A stretch of 64,000 nucleotides of DNA from contig NW_025064937.1 in assembly GCF_019112545.1 (NCBI RefSeq), positions 69,656-133,655 of the forward strand, read 5' to 3'. Positions 23,148 through 36,060 of the stretch are shown here, piece after piece. Origin of the DNA: Guyanagaster necrorhizus (Eukaryota; Basidiomycota; Agaricomycetes; Agaricales; Physalacriaceae). Position 1 is the stretch's first letter. Every line of letters starts with the position of its first letter. Position numbers and translations under genes: made by a program. The notes under the pieces were generated by a model that made no database searches, was not told the DNA's origin, and saw only the letters and a list, made by a program, of their open reading frames with translations.

Positions 23148-25500
23148 CGTGAGTATGTGGTGTTATTTTTATTTTTCCTTTGATCTGTATTTGTTGCAAC
23201 TTTAGTCCAAACATTTAAGGTGGGTAGGTCTTTTGGATAGTAGATATCGATAAATGCTGACCGAATTTTTCCTTAGGTGATGAATGCTTTCAGTTGAGAG
23301 CGCCGCTTTGAACGTGCGGCTCAGGGTCATACCATGGCATGCTTTCCCGAGTCCGGCGTATTTCAGAGAGCCGGCGGTGGCGTAGGCACCAGATTCACTG
23401 AATACCATTAGATCAAGACTGATACACTCTGAAAGAAGATAAGATTTGTGGAGCTTCTGATGGGCCAGAAACTGGGGGGCATAGGGCGGGATGGAGTCGG
23501 GACAGGACGCATAACCATACATGGTATGCCGCGGGTTCCAGAATCCGTTTATCAGAATCAGAAACTACCCCCGAAATGTTGCCTTTTTTTTGGAGTGATA
23601 GTACAGCGCATACCCACTTATCTGGGGGGGGGGGGGGGGTTGCCAGGGGAATCATGGCGATGGGACTAGGAAGGGGCTAACCTGTTGAGTTCGCCAGTAC
23701 GGTGTCTCGATTTTGACTTCCTCTCGCACGTACTGTCCCTCCGTATCGGTCGCTCTCAGGGAAGGCTTGAACAACGCTGTGAACAGAAGCTAAAGATAAC
23801 CCCCATTTTTTTTTGTGGGACGGATCATACATCATTTTTTCGGCAGACGAGTGGGGTTGGTCGCGTTCAGTAGCTATTCAATTGATAGCTATAAACGAAC
23901 GACAAGACTTGGGGGATCAAATAGCGGGTCCGAACATTCGCAGGCGACCAAACAGGTGACACCGCGTGGAGGGGGAGAAAACAAAAGCTGACCGCCTTTT
24001 TGAACTTGGAGATTCTTTGCTGTGGGAAGAATCGTCCTAGTTTTGATTGGGGGGGGAAGAATACGAAATAACATATGGTTCAAGGACCGCATGGTAAGAT
24101 AGTGTCCGAGAACATGCGTTGTTAGATTCGGGTGAGGTTGCTACATACCACTGGGTACCCGTCTCTCCGACTTGCCCATTTCTTCCAAGGGTCGGGAAAT
24201 CATACGGTAACTGCTTACGGCCCACGCCGACTCGGAATCAAATTTCCGCCACCGTGAGGGCTCCTTGCCGGCATACGCGATTATCTTGATGCGTGGGCAT
24301 ATGTGTGGTAAGGATACCACCCACCGCTTCCGAGCTGGGTGTCCGGAGATCAAACCTACTATTGCGCGTTACATGCATGGGAAGTTCTCCGTGTCAGGCA
24401 AGAGATAGTACGGGAATTTTTCCCTACATTTTCGCTGTGATTGGGATTTCGGGGAAAATATTCTTTCCTTGTCATTCAAACAGTGATCTGATCTCGTATT
24501 GGAAATGGAATTAGGAAGAGCAGTGAGATCCTACGTACAGTGTGCGATGAGCCATTGTGATTCTTATTAGGCATGACAACGCCATTTGGGAAAAAAGTAA
24601 CTCCGGGTAATTGAAGCAATGATACCATTCGCTGCAGCGCATCGATACCAAGAACTGAAAATACAATTATTGTTAAGACGACAAATCGACTCGACAGAGA
24701 CATTCCAACCCATCTCCACCAAACTTTATCGATATCGTTGTAAGGGTGTGCCTAGAACTCTAGCGGCCCACATCGTTCCTGATCACAGCTGATCACGAAC
24801 TCTATATATGCCTCCTCCCCCTAATTCCTGACGTCACCTGGGGATGCGCCACAGATTCAAACCCTTGATGACCGTGGCACATCCATACGCTGGGAAGATC
24901 TAGTTACCGACGGATGGAGAGGGGAGAAAGTTACTTTTACGAAGGGGCTCCCCCCCAGAGATTCGATCAAAAGGGACAGACGTATTCTGACAGAAGCCCT
25001 CTGAGCACCTCGGCAGGAGGAACCCTCCTTTTGTTCGAGTTGTAGAGATCAGATATATCATATGTGAAAAACGAAGGTGTGAGGGAGAAAGCTGGCAGTA
25101 AGAAGATCCGCTAAAGCACCGCGATGGGGTGCCTATCACTCTAAAAGATACCGAGAAAGAAAAAAAAAGACAAAAACAGAAACAAAAAATAAAATTCAGA
25201 TATCGTCCGAATATCATTCAAAAGTTTGCATGGGGCCCACATGCAAAGCTCCATCGCAGTATTGCTTTTTTTTAATTCCATTTCCCGTTGTTCTAGAAGG
25301 GAGGTGGGGGAGGGAGACCCGTTTCGCGGTTGCGATCCGGGGTTAAGGTACGGAAACCCAGGTTCGGCGTGAGAAGACTGCCGCAGCCGTGTGCCGTGAC
25401 CGATTGATTTTGCTTCCGATTTCAATCACGTTGCACCTCCTAACCCAAAATTCCCAGTTATCAATGGGACGCCCGCCGGAAAGGCGGAGAAACAGACTCT
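23148..25500. other. Intergenic between Prp6 and ALDH
   Basis: 2.35 kb without a convincing gene. Several frames of 60-105 codons on both strands lack domains and splice support. Apart from the G16 run, poly-A/T and purine-rich patches near 25,160 are the only features. Confidence 0.5.
23624..23639 (+). repeat. G16 homopolymer
   Basis: Run of sixteen G inside the Prp6-ALDH intergenic region, an obvious site for polymerase slippage or sequencing error. No gene overlaps it. Confidence 0.9.
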
Positions 25501-28053
25501 ATGTCTGACCACATACCCCATGTGCGCACCGTCCTTGACATTCTGCTCCCCTGCGCTCAACTCATCTTTTCTACAGATCCGCGATGAGCTGCGACGAAGC
25601 TTTTTCAGGTAAAAAGCAAAAGTGATATGTCGTTTCTTGAAGACACAGCTGACAACCTTTTTGGCTTTTTTTTTTACAGTGGAAAACTCAAATCTGTCGC
25701 TTTTCGCAAGGAGCAGCTTCTGGCGCTGGCGTATCTGTTGCAGGAGAACCAAGCCCGTTTCCAAGAGGCCATGCAACGTGATCTAGGCCGTCCCCCGCTC
25801 GAGACGTCACTGTCAGCGGTTCTTGCCCTTATCCATGCCTCTGTGTCTCATCCCCCACCGTCAGGTTGGATTTGAACGGATCTATACGTGAAGCCTTTTC
25901 CTGCTACAAGCGCGTCGAGAAATGGGCCAAGGAAGAGTCACCGATATTCAACCTGGCGACGTGGGCAATAAGCCCTAGATTGAGGAAGGAAGCGAAGGGC
26001 GTCGTGTAAGTTGGCTAGTTGTGTCCTTTTGTTGCTCCATCGTATTTACCGGCTTCTAGTCTCATCATTGGGCCCTTCAACTTTCCAATATGGTGTCTTT
26101 TCAGCCCCCTGGTATGTCTTTCTCTCGAAAATTCAGTACTATTCCCGATTCGTCCCTTTTCTAGGCTGCTGCTATCGCAGCTGGAAATGCTGCCGTCCTC
26201 AAACCTTCGTCACACACCCCTGTCACCAGCGCACTCATTGCTGAGCTTATTCCCAAGTACCTCGATCCGTCCCTATATCGCGTCGTGCTCGGAGATAACG
26301 CCGAAGTTTCCGCGGTTAATTCCTTTCCATCTCCGAGTCATTCAAAATCACTGACGCACTTCTGGGTAGTTGCTGGATCTCCAATGGGATCACAGTGAGT
26401 ATCCTCTTTCGTCTTTAACGAGCGTTTTCTCCCCCCCACTGCCCCATTTCTCGCACGGAACTCCTGTTGGGGTATGATTCGGCTGGTGTCGGATTAATAT
26501 TGTCCCCGTTTTCGATTCAGAAACCTCTTTTCGTATCCTTTATTTTCTGCGGTGCTGATTGGTTTTTTTTCTTCTTGCAGTATTCCTCACAGGCGGACCT
26601 AACGCTGGCAGGGTTATTGCTACCGCCGCCGCCAAATATCTCACGCCTATCACACTTGAGGTAATTGCTCTCCGTTTTTCAACGTTGTCTTACTTCTTCT
26701 TCCTATCCAGCTCGGTGGTAAATCTCCTGTCATCGTTGACCCTTCTTGTGACCTCGAAACGTCATGTCGACGTCTCCTGTGGGCCAAAACTAGTAATGCG
26801 GGCCAAGTGCGTCGTATTCATATTCGCTGTCATCCATCTTCGCTGAAAATTGATTTGTGATTTGTTATTAGATCTGCACGGGTCCCGACTACGTACTCGT
26901 CCCCAAACATTTTCAAGATGAGTTTATCGAAGCGATGAGCGTACAGTAAGGAATATTCTTTTTGTATCCGTTTACCCACGGCTGACGCTTGTATAACAGG
27001 TATGCGAACTTTTACCCTAATGGGCCCGCGGCGTCAGATTCGTTCTCACGAATTGTCGGGCCGAGACACTTTGCCAGGATCAAGGCGTTGCTAGACGCGA
27101 CCAAGGGCGAGGTGGCGCTCGGAGGTGAGATGGATTCGGCTACGAACTACGTCGCCCCGACGGTTGTGAGGGACGTACGCGAGGGTGATTCCCTTCTATC
27201 GGAGTCGGTATCGCATCCCCTTTTGGTGAAGGTCATTGTTGATGTGGTTCTGGGTTTAGAGAACTCTTCGCGCCGATCTTGCCGGTAGTACCAGTAGAGG
27301 ATCTAGACGAAGCAATTGCGTACATCAGAGCAAGGTTCGATTTTTCGTCACTCCTTTACGTTGTTGGGGCTGAGATTTATGGTACAGAGATCACCCGCTT
27401 GCGTTGTATCTCTTCGCTCAAGACGAAGCTGTCAAGCGTAGGGGTGAGTTGTTCGTCCTCCCATCTTTCTCGCATCTTAATCTTGACGTTTTTTTATTTT
27501 TATTTTACCAGTCATCAACAGTACCCTATCGGGGTCTGTCGGCATCAACGATTGCTTGCTTCAAGTATCAGCCGAGGGCCTTCCTTTTGGCGGCGTGGGC
27601 CCGTCGGGATACGGCGCCCACAAGGGCAAGTTCGGGTTCGACACCTTTACACATCTCCGTCCGGTCATCGACTCACCTTGGTACGTTGACCTGTTCATGT
27701 CGTTGCGGTTCCCGCCGTATTCTGTATGTCTACCCCCCCCTCATGTCGCACCTGTCGATGACTCTTAAACTTTTGTGTAGACGAAAAATTTACAAAAGAT
27801 TAATGTCGCCATGTTGCCTACCTTGCCCAACTGGAAAGGGGCCGGGAAGAACGTGGTGCTGACGACTTCGGCGGCGCCCGTCCCCCCAAATGTGAATGCG
27901 AGGGGAAACTTGTGGAGCGGCGAAGCTGTGGCCATCGGTATCAGAGCGAGCGGCAAGGGGGTATTATTGAACGGCAAAGAGTGGCTTGGGTTGGTTCTCG
28001 GTATGGGTGTCGTTCTTGTCGGATGTTGGGTAAACTTTGGCAGGGCGTTGTGA
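25501..28053 (+). CDS. Class-3 (fatty) aldehyde dehydrogenase with C-terminal membrane anchor
   Basis: Fifteen exons: 25501-25530, 25577-25608, 25680-25811, 25865-26005, 26060-26111, 26165-26314, 26370-26394, 26581-26660, 26711-26806, 26872-26945, 27000-27203, 27260-27334, 27388-27443, 27512-27723, 27781-28053; 543 aa with consistent phases. ALDH3-type landmarks: IRDELRRSFFSGKLKSVAFR at the start, IIGPFNFPIW, AAAIAAGNAAVLKPS, FLTGGPNAGR, the general-base Glu in LELGGKSP, the nucleophile Cys in NAGQICTGPDY, and LPFGGVGPSGYGAHKGKFGF. The tail WLGLVLGMGVVLVGCWVNF is a transmembrane anchor, as in ALDH3A2 and yeast Hfd1, which oxidise long-chain aldehydes at ER or other membranes. The start is chosen because exon 1 joins in frame to IRDEL; the short first exon is the least certain part. 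Intron 7 (186 nt) is unusually long for this locus. Confidence 0.9.
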
Positions 28054-29005
28054 TTTATTACGGGTATGGTGGTGGTCAATTTCTAGCTTTTTAGATGTTT
28101 CGTGGTTATTGTTTAAATTATAGGGCACAGTGTATCATGTATTGTATTACAAGATTCAAAAATGTAACTATTGATACTTTTTTTTTGCGGTGCTGGCTCG
28201 AGGATATTGGCCGTCTCGTCTGATGGGAAAAGTCGATTGTTTCTGTTTGGGATAGAGGAATGGGATGCGAGAGTATCCTGGGAAGAAATCTCGATTCTGA
28301 TAGGGTACGTACAGGTGACTCTCAAGTTCGGGGCCTCTGGATTCTGATCGGTGATGTAAGTAACTGAATCCCTTCAAATGATCTAAGAGGTCTCAGTAAC
28401 ATAGCCTTCGGCGCGCGCGATACAGCGTCACGTGTGCGCGTAGGGCATTAACATGATTTGGAGCGCCGCATCCTAATAACCCTTAAGTTTGGACCAGTCA
28501 TAGGCATGGTTTTCCACCTGTGAACGATGAGATTGACGAGGCACGGCTCATCCAGAAATTTGATTGTGGACGTAATTATCGTTTTTATCAACACTTCGTC
28601 AGCTACAGCAGCTCCGTATGCTGTACCAATAGATAAGATTATAAGCTATATCGCGGTTGCATGTATTCGTAATTTGATCCATTGATGTCTAACCGCGATG
28701 TCCCCTCCCTAGTGAACGAGTCTACCTTCTCGAATGCAGTGGTACAGGGAAACCCAGAAGAAAAGCTTTGTTTGTCCTGAACAAAGGAATCTCAGTACAA
28801 GCCCGTCTAGAAGAAAGGTAGCGACACGGTAAGCGTTTTACACATGAAATTTCCAAACTCAAGGGGGCACAAAGGTCATACTGGCAACACAAAGAGCTAT
28901 ACGTGTGGAAGAAGAAGAAAGGTCTGGTATGAAGTAGAGGTGTGGTTCCCCGCCCTGAGGAGTACTTGCCATCCGCTCTTCTAACCCATCTACTATCCCA
29001 GAGCA
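28054..29005. other. ALDH 3' flank and intergenic, no gene recognised
   Basis: No supported coding region. A T9 tract near 28,180 and a GC-rich patch around 28,415 (GCGCGCGAT) are the only features noticed. Confidence 0.4.
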
Positions 29006-29753
29006 ATGTCCGTCCCCAACCGCGATTTCGATGAGACAGTCCTTCTTCCAGGTGGGAAACCTTACCCGTCATTTGGCCGGTCTGCCAATCCTAACGCTTT
29101 CTTGACTGACCAGATAGGCTACCCTCCAGACGAACATGAAGAGCTGAAAGAAGAGATAAGAAATGTCTATGCAGCCAGGTATTTAGATTCGTAGCATGGC
29201 GCCTGATCTGCATTGGATTATGATGACCCATTGCTGTGTAGATCCAGAAGTACGTGAGCACTCAAAAGGAGAGTTGTGACGAACCGTAAGTATATCCTCG
29301 AAATTTTACTTCATATATTGAAACAGTTTTTACTAGGGAATCTGTTTCACGGATATCTGAACGAATTCCTCAGTGCACGTTGCGCCGCGCGGAATTCTCA
29401 TCAAACAAGAATGCCAGACTCGTAAGTGATTATTAGTGATAGTCCTTGGCCGCGGCAACCATTACGGGACGCGAGTCAGTGCGACGACAACAACGGAAGT
29501 CCTAGACACCCTTGCCGTCACAGAAGAGCTCCTCAACCACTCTGAGAAGTCGGCCACGAGCCAAAGGCCAAGTCCGACGAAAGAGGAGAGAGAAATAATG
29601 AATAAACTCGTGCGAAGAGCCTCTGTGTCATTGACGACATTTCCAAATGCTAAAGAAGACCTTCTGCGGTTCGTTCGATCTCTCAAGCTCCCCCTCCAAG
29701 TCAGTACTAGGGCGAGGAGCGGCTCAAGGGGAGGGGGAGGGACACCAAGATGA
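29006..29753 (+). pseudogene. Truncated paralogue of the putative zinc-binding family
   Basis: A first exon from ATG 29,006 (MSVPNRDFDETVLLPGGK ... EEIRNVYAAR, donor GTATTT) is followed by less certain middle exons. A last exon, ending at TGA near 29,753, contains RPSPTKEEREIMNKLVRRAS then VSLTTFPNAKEDLLRFVRSL. This matches RPSPSNETAIQKRS...LLMRKASVSLTCRPNAAENI of the gene at 33,811-35,015, but the copy ends before the CxxC...HxxxxC part. It is either a shortened gene or a relic. Confidence 0.45.
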
Positions 29754-29759
29754 TCCAGT

Positions 29760-31450
29760 CAGACAAGAGGGATAACATCGAGTACATCTGTCGCTGTAGA
29801 TAAAGCGTCGAATCAAGTTTACGAGACAGGGCAGAGGAGAAGGAGGCTGCGGTAGAGGGGGGAAAACAGACGAGCTCGGACGTAGCTTGATTGATAGTAG
29901 ACATCACGATTGTAAGCAAGCTTTGATGCCGTCTGAATACTACTCACATGGTTCCTTTCCGTCCCGACACTATTCATGCCGTACGCCTTATAGACCCCAG
30001 CAGAATTGTCTGAGGCAGCAGAGCTTTTTCTTTAGTAACTATCTTGAAAGTCCCATTTTAAGGCATAGGGAAACAATTTCTGTGTCTGCGGTCTCGGTAA
30101 CGCTACTACGAGCGGAGAACTGTGAGTGAAACCGCACTTGGTGGCAGTTAAGGACGACTCTGATAAGTACGTAATCCCGGGCCGTCTGGGCAGTCATAGG
30201 AACTCGTCTGTGCCGGAGATGCCACTCCCCACTCTCATGACGAAGACAAACCGGCAATTCTAGATTCAGTGGAACTTGATTTCCTACAGTCACGTAGTCT
30301 CTACACTGTGAACCTGTACAACTCGTATATACAATGTACGACCAACTGCGAGGGGAACTCAGTTGAGCCAAAGTCGACGACGGGACTCGGAGATAGACTG
30401 AGTGGCCTGGCTGCTCAGCGAGTTCTATTTTTTCTCTATTCAACGGGGGATTTATGTGCTCTCCAATGTGGCGCCGATACCTGTCCCAAAGGTGACGAAA
30501 CGTCCGAGTCGCAATCGCGACTGTCGGTAGGCCTACAACATTCTGTCTCAATGATAAGGCTGGGACGCGGATAGCCTCTCTGCACAACCAATTCCATGTG
30601 TAGCCAGTAAGGAGATATATAGTTCTCTGATCCGCTTGAGCATCAATGTCCTGGTCAGAAAGGGATCGCCTCCAATCGTCATTTCTAGCAGTGCAAATCA
30701 AGAGATCGGATCAAGATGTTCAATGGCTGATATCAAAGTCTGAAGCCGTCATTGAGAGGCAACACTCCTCAGTTGCTTCTCAAACGTTTGTTCTCTGGTG
30801 TCAGTACCCGTGAGTATTAGACGCTAGACGAAGTGTATTGAAAAAAAAAAAGTCCGAATCATTTCTTCAACGCGGGGCCGGCCATCTCCGCCGCGGATCA
30901 TACACAATTCCGATAGCTAATCGATGGCCACAGCCTGACTTGAAGCGCAAACTACAGAAAACCATGAGAGACAAGGATAGCTATAAAAGGTGGGAGAAGC
31001 TGGAAATAACAGCTTTTAGGCCATTAAACATCCGGGTTTAACGGTAGTTCTTATGAACAACAGCACTTGAAAATTCTACTTTGAAATACTACAGGATAAC
31101 TATTATGGTGGGAGTGACAGCTAGAGTACTCTATTTGGTAAGCAATAAGTAATCTTTCTACATTGATGACCGAGATTCATGACCATAAGTAGATACGGGG
31201 GAGTCTTGTAAATATCATTAATAAAATATACATGCGTTGGTTTCCCCCAAAGCGATGCGTGAACGAAATGAAGCTGGTTTTGATGGCAAACAAAGATCTA
31301 TCTAAGGGCGTGCAACTGAAGAAGAAGAAATATTCTGAAGGGGACGGAATTTGGCGGTCCGAAAGCCAGACAAACCAAATCATCAGCCGAGGAAGCAAAT
31401 GGCGGGTACGTCAAACTGCTGTGGACGCCCCGCCAGATTCCCGTCCGTAG
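29760..31450. other. Gene-poor region
   Basis: One 220-codon minus-strand open frame (30,039-30,701) is present without recognisable domains or neighbouring splice sites; it is not called as a gene (see rejected list). An A13 tract lies at about 30,839. Nothing else is supported. Confidence 0.35.
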
Positions 31451-31770
31451 CTATAGGATCAAGGGAACCGACCGCCAGAAGAACGAGTTAGGAGGCTGTG
31501 GAATTGAGTCAGCGATACAGCGGTGGCAAGAAATATGTTTTGCTCACCCCGTTGCTATTATCGCTGACATCTGGAGAAATATGTCAGTTAGGTGGCGAGT
31601 AAGGTAGAAACAATGGGCTCACGGTGGACGATGCATTGAAAGGATACGATTATCTGTTGCCCGTGCTCAATGTAATATACGACGCAGACGTCGCCCACAT
31701 TCCAGGCATGACCGGGTTGCCACACACGGTGGCGGGGAGCTGAGAAGGAGCCGGGGTAGAAGGCGGGCAT
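31451..31770 (-). CDS. Very small three-exon gene, 71 aa, unrecognised
   Basis: Minus-strand exons 31,770-31,623, 31,570-31,548 and 31,495-31,451. They are separated by two 52-nt introns with strong signals (GTGAGC...CTCCAG and GTGAGC...CCACAG, each with a CTGAC-like branch site), and the phases agree. The first exon encodes MPAFYPGSFSAP followed by HAWNVGDVCVVYYIEHGQQ, resembling a small SH3-like or Tudor-like beta barrel strand pattern (WxVGDxCxxxY), though this is inference. The middle exon is only 23 nt. Signal peptide and TM segments are absent. Confidence 0.45.
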
Positions 31771-33810
31771 TAGTATGGAGGTAGGTAGATTGTGAGTAGT
31801 GATGGGGTTAGTTGAAGAGACGATATAGAGTGAGGTAGTTGTGCTTGGTTAAAGAGAAGAGAACGGAATGATCAATCTCATTAGAAATGGGAGTGTTTTA
31901 AGCACTCTCGAGGTTCCCACTCTCAGCGGCTGAGTTGTAGCTAGAGTCATGGTTCGCTTAGGAACGTACAGCCCAAACGAGTCAGAAATGGAATAAGAAA
32001 GGAATGAGTCAGGGTCCCGTCGCAATTGTAGCAGATCATCTCCCATTTTTGGAACGTGAAAAGTCGGCATTCTGCTGTGATGAACAAGTAAGGCGTAGTA
32101 CAATGTGGGGATCGATGGAGATAGACACCTGCGGTTGTTCCTGGTATACCGATTGGAAGAAGTCCGGAACTCGTTTTCCCGATAATCATCACATTTGAGG
32201 TAGCTGTATTCGAGTCATAACGAATATTTGAGTGTAAAGGATGTTGCCGGCCACGATCACGGTTCCGTTTATGTACCGCCGTCGGGAAAGGTGGGCGGTG
32301 CTTGTATGGTCCGAATGACATCAACCCTGATGATCTAGCAAAGGGAAGTAAATTGTCTAAGCGCCAATCCTATCATTCAAGCCCGCTTTGGAAACGGAAG
32401 GCATATCCACCGAAATGATTCAGGGGATTGTCATCAGTAGATAAAGGCTCTGGTTGCTATCGCATCCACTGGTTCTCCGTGGCTCATTATATGTCAGAGA
32501 ATGAGGTACGTGCCCTGTTGGCCCTGCCGAAGATGCCTATCTAATGAGCTCAGAAAATTGCTTCGAAGGCAGTTCTCACTTCGATCAATATCATGTAATC
32601 AACACGCCTATTTTCAGATGCTACTAACGGACGTATCAGTTTACGCGTCTCGTAGCAGTCGAGTCATAAACGGCATGGGAACTCGCCCGAGCTGCAACCC
32701 CTAGTAGGATCGATGGCACGGTGGTCGTCGGCCACATCCATCTCCAGTCACGGGTGACTTGCACAGGACACAACATTTCATAGACATATGAGGATTGCTT
32801 GTTACTGATTAAAGGCATCAAGTTGTGCCCAACAGGGCTGTTGAAACGACTCGCCGCGGATTGTACAAATTCAATGCGAGCTGTTCAAAAATTGATTGGA
32901 CACTAGAACAGTTGGAGAGGATAACCTGTCAAGACAGGAGCAGAGCATAAAGCAAGTGTTTCATACATCTAGAGGAAGGCTGAGACGTTCTTGAGGCATG
33001 GTCGCGATGTACATATGGTGGCATTCTTCTAGCGAGGTACTTGACACTGAAACGCGAGGACGCCACTACCGATAAAAGGGATCCTATAGTTGACAACGCA
33101 TCCCTACAAGTAGTAAATGACTTCATATCAAGGTAAATGAAATACCTCCGGATTGCAGAGCATCAGATGGTGGCGGGCCTAACCACAAGTCAACTCGCCA
33201 CTCGCAGTGCCTTTTGAAACGGAGGGGACCCCATATATCGCAGAGATATGTAGAACCCCAGGATATTGTCAAGGTTCAATCATCAGCTCAGTAGACGAAA
33301 CGACAGAGTGGCTGCCGTGACAGTACGTGTGTGGATTGTTGTGGTCCGAGATGAAGATTTTTCTGATTTTCGCCCTGAGGCGGATCACAGCTCCACGTGA
33401 TCATCAAGCGGCGACTCCATTTTGGGATTTTAGATTCAAATTCTGATCAATCACATCTTTCATCGTCGGCGGTCACTCGCGCATGTATTGTCATTTGTGG
33501 TAGACTGTATGGTGTACCTCGTGTCTATCGTAAGATGACTGACGGGATTGAATTTTGAACTATACAGGTTTGTCACAGATTGGTTTCAAGCCTCCATCAC
33601 TGTCGATCGTACAAATTTCTACGACCAGGGGTAAGTACCTTTACTTTGATGAAGTTTGGCGGAAATTTCGGATTTAAGGTGGAGATTGCAGAGGGAACTC
33701 GAGCGTAAGATTGTTTGAATGATATATTCATGACTTCAGCGCCTCAGCGTGCTGTAACAGTTCGAATAGCATTCATCCGTATATTGATACCATAAAACAA
33801 AAAGGAACGT
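31771..33810. other. Intergenic, no gene recognised
   Basis: A 125-codon minus frame (31,947-32,324) with several Cys/His residues and scattered shorter frames occur here. No exon chain or known domain could be established. Confidence 0.35.
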
Positions 33811-35015
33811 TCACCCAACAACCAACACCTTCTGTGTATTCTCCTTCTCTGTATGCGCCTGGGTCGCATCTTCTCTATGCTGCCACTTCTCGTACACCTT
33901 GGGGCACTTGTCGCGATGCTTGACCCATAGACTCAGATACCACTCTGCATCGGCCCTCTTGTCCAGCTGCACTTTGCGCCCACATCCGACACAGTTGACA
34001 TACGTTTTTTCGACATTCGTCGCCCACTCATCCTCGCGGAGCCAGCGATAGCGTTCCAGCCTTGACAGCCTAGGTACACAATCTCCCTTCTGCATCTTCT
34101 CACCTGGAAGACGCTGGAGGGAAGCAAGGAACCGCCGGATATTCTCTGCTGCATTTGGTCTACACGTCAGCGAAACCGATGCTTTTCGCATAAGGAGTCT
34201 GAGGTTTTCTTTGCTCCTCTTCTGTATAGCCGTCTCATTAGAGGGACTTGGTCTAGGAGGAGGGCAGACAAGCGCAGGCGGAGGGGAAGGGGGAATGGCT
34301 TCGTTTCGTCTTGGAAGAACCTTTATGAGATGAGGTGTTGATACCTCTGCGATACTAGTTCAAATTATCCGTCAATGAGGCTGACTGAAGTATAGTAAAG
34401 ACGTCGACGTACGTTTCCTGTTCGATCTCAGATTCTTGGTTCTGCCTTGGAGCCAGCACTGGGTTCACCTCCCGTGCATCTCCGGTCTCATTGAGGCGTA
34501 ATCGTTTGGACGCAGGTAGTTCGCTGTGTACATGGTTTGAGTATACAGGCTATTGGTGAGCACGGAGGAATACTTGCATCGTGGGCCGTTTTCCGTACTC
34601 ATTGATTAACGAGGAATAGTTGTTCTCCCTATCATCGTCAACTGTTTCTTCGTCGTCGTATTCTTCCTCCTCGTCGTATGCATTTCTGCCGCAATCCTAT
34701 CAGCACACCACAGAATCTTGTCGATTTGATTGACACTCACTCGCATTGGCCAGAAATCCCTTCTGATTGGGCATTATACACATTCATGGCTTCAAATCGT
34801 TCCCTCCATTGATAAAATTCAGGTGTCCGGATGAAACCGAATTCACCTGAATATGGTTGTGTACAGGTATAAGGCTGGTCATAGCTTTCAGTAGAACCGT
34901 TATCGATGACTTGTGGAGTGGCATAGGTGGCAGGGTAATCGAGGGTGTTTAAGGGTGCGATAGGGCCGTAGTAGTTCCCCGAGCATAACGGCGTGTCATC
35001 GTAGAGACCGGACAT
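33811..35015 (-). CDS. Putative zinc-binding (CxxC...HxxxxC) protein, basidiomycete-type, 345 aa
   Basis: Four minus-strand exons: 35,015-34,741, 34,685-34,578, 34,523-34,413 and 34,354-33,811. Intron 2 is GC-AG (ACGAT|GCAAGT...ACAG); only this choice keeps frame. The N-terminus is polar and Tyr/Pro-rich (MSGLYDDTPLCSGNYYGPIA). An acidic stretch (EEEEYDDEETVDDDREN) and a basic KRLRL patch follow, then a Pro-rich linker (PPSPPPALVCPPPRPSPS). The C-terminal half has a helical block (RRFLASLQRLPGEKMQ) and the motif NCVGCGRKVQLDK then LWVKHRDKCPKVYEKW, which could bind one zinc. Nuclear localisation is plausible from acidic and basic tracts, but the function is unknown. Paralogues are at 29,006 and 54,014. 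Confidence 0.7.
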
Positions 35016-35399
35016 GTTTGTAAGTAATATTCTTGGGAGATGGAAGGGATGATGGTCTTTGCAATGCCGCCAGGGACTAGGAAGCGTTTCACGAAGAGAG
35101 GAAGTAAATTAGTTCTCAGACGTTTTTATAGTTGACTATTGGACAACCTTTGTTATGGCTTGTTCCATGTCATTGCATTTCTTGGCATCCTACTTGGGTG
35201 GCACTAACTAACAGTCTTTGTTTCGACGAAGCAACATTCTTCGGAGATACCTTTCCATTCTCCCCACTTTCCTTTGCTTTTACTGAATACCGCTTGCCAC
35301 CTTATAATTGTAACTTGCTAATGTGCAGGAAAACATTGTTGTTGAAAATTCATTGTTGTGAGAAGTGACTGTAAGCTTACATACATAGTTATGGGAAAG

Positions 35400-36060
35400 T
35401 GGCTAAAGTGACCATGTGGTGCCGAGTGGCACTAGTGTATAAGCATTTGACCTAGACCATTGGCCGGCGGACATGCATCTATGGAGAAGATCTTGGCTAT
35501 AGAAGTGTGCTAACGGAGAACTGACGAAGTGCGTCACGGAGATCTTCGACGAGGTCGTATACCAACACATCGTGTAGGTTTGCATCGCAATTCGGGGCGA
35601 AGAGTGATATTTAATGATTATCAAGGCCTCACATCGCTTGGGATTTGTAGAGCGCCGTAATTGGGATTGGTGGTTGAAAAGAGATTCCGCGGGGATATTC
35701 AAACACGTCCTGTCTTGTCCCGGCGGCGTTAACTCCAAGACATTGATCGACTGTGCACGCCAAGCCTTGATCGACATGGATGCATGTAGGTCCACCGCCC
35801 AGGATTGACGACAATTTGCCAGCTCGGATTTATGGAGTTGATACATTGCTATCCTTTCGTAATGTCTTCTCATGAAGGCATGTAAAGTTATCATGAAAAT
35901 TCAATTCACCTCTTCTTAACATTTTATTTCACTATTGCACAGTTACTCATGAAGTTTCCACTAGAGAACTAGCGGAATTCTCGGCTTCACAATGAGATCA
36001 TAATCATGACTGCATTCTTCATTCACCATGGTATCACCAATGCATCATATCGACTTTACA
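35400..36060 (-). repeat. Duplicated 3' end of the TKL kinase locus (relic)
   Basis: The minus strand from about 36,060 down is homologous to 10,930-11,170. It shares ATGCATTGGTGATACCATGG around the stop codon, then GAAACTTCATGAGTAAC, GTTAAGAAGAGGTGA, TTTTCATGATAAC and GAGAAGACATTACGAAA. The upstream kinase exons are not present, so this is a fragment of a second kinase locus. It marks the last CpG-normal DNA before the CpG-poor nest. Confidence 0.55.

Noticed and set aside
21481..23214. Long antisense frames opposite PRP6
   Set aside because: Shadows of a clearly coding region with conserved protein sequence on the plus strand.
24930..25010. Possible tRNA on the minus strand (GATCGAATC followed by a G run)
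   Set aside because: The T stem does not pair and no anticodon arm is found.
30039..30701. 220-codon minus-strand open frame, the longest in the gene-poor region
   Set aside because: No recognisable domain, no supporting splice sites and unremarkable composition. A chance frame is as likely as a gene.
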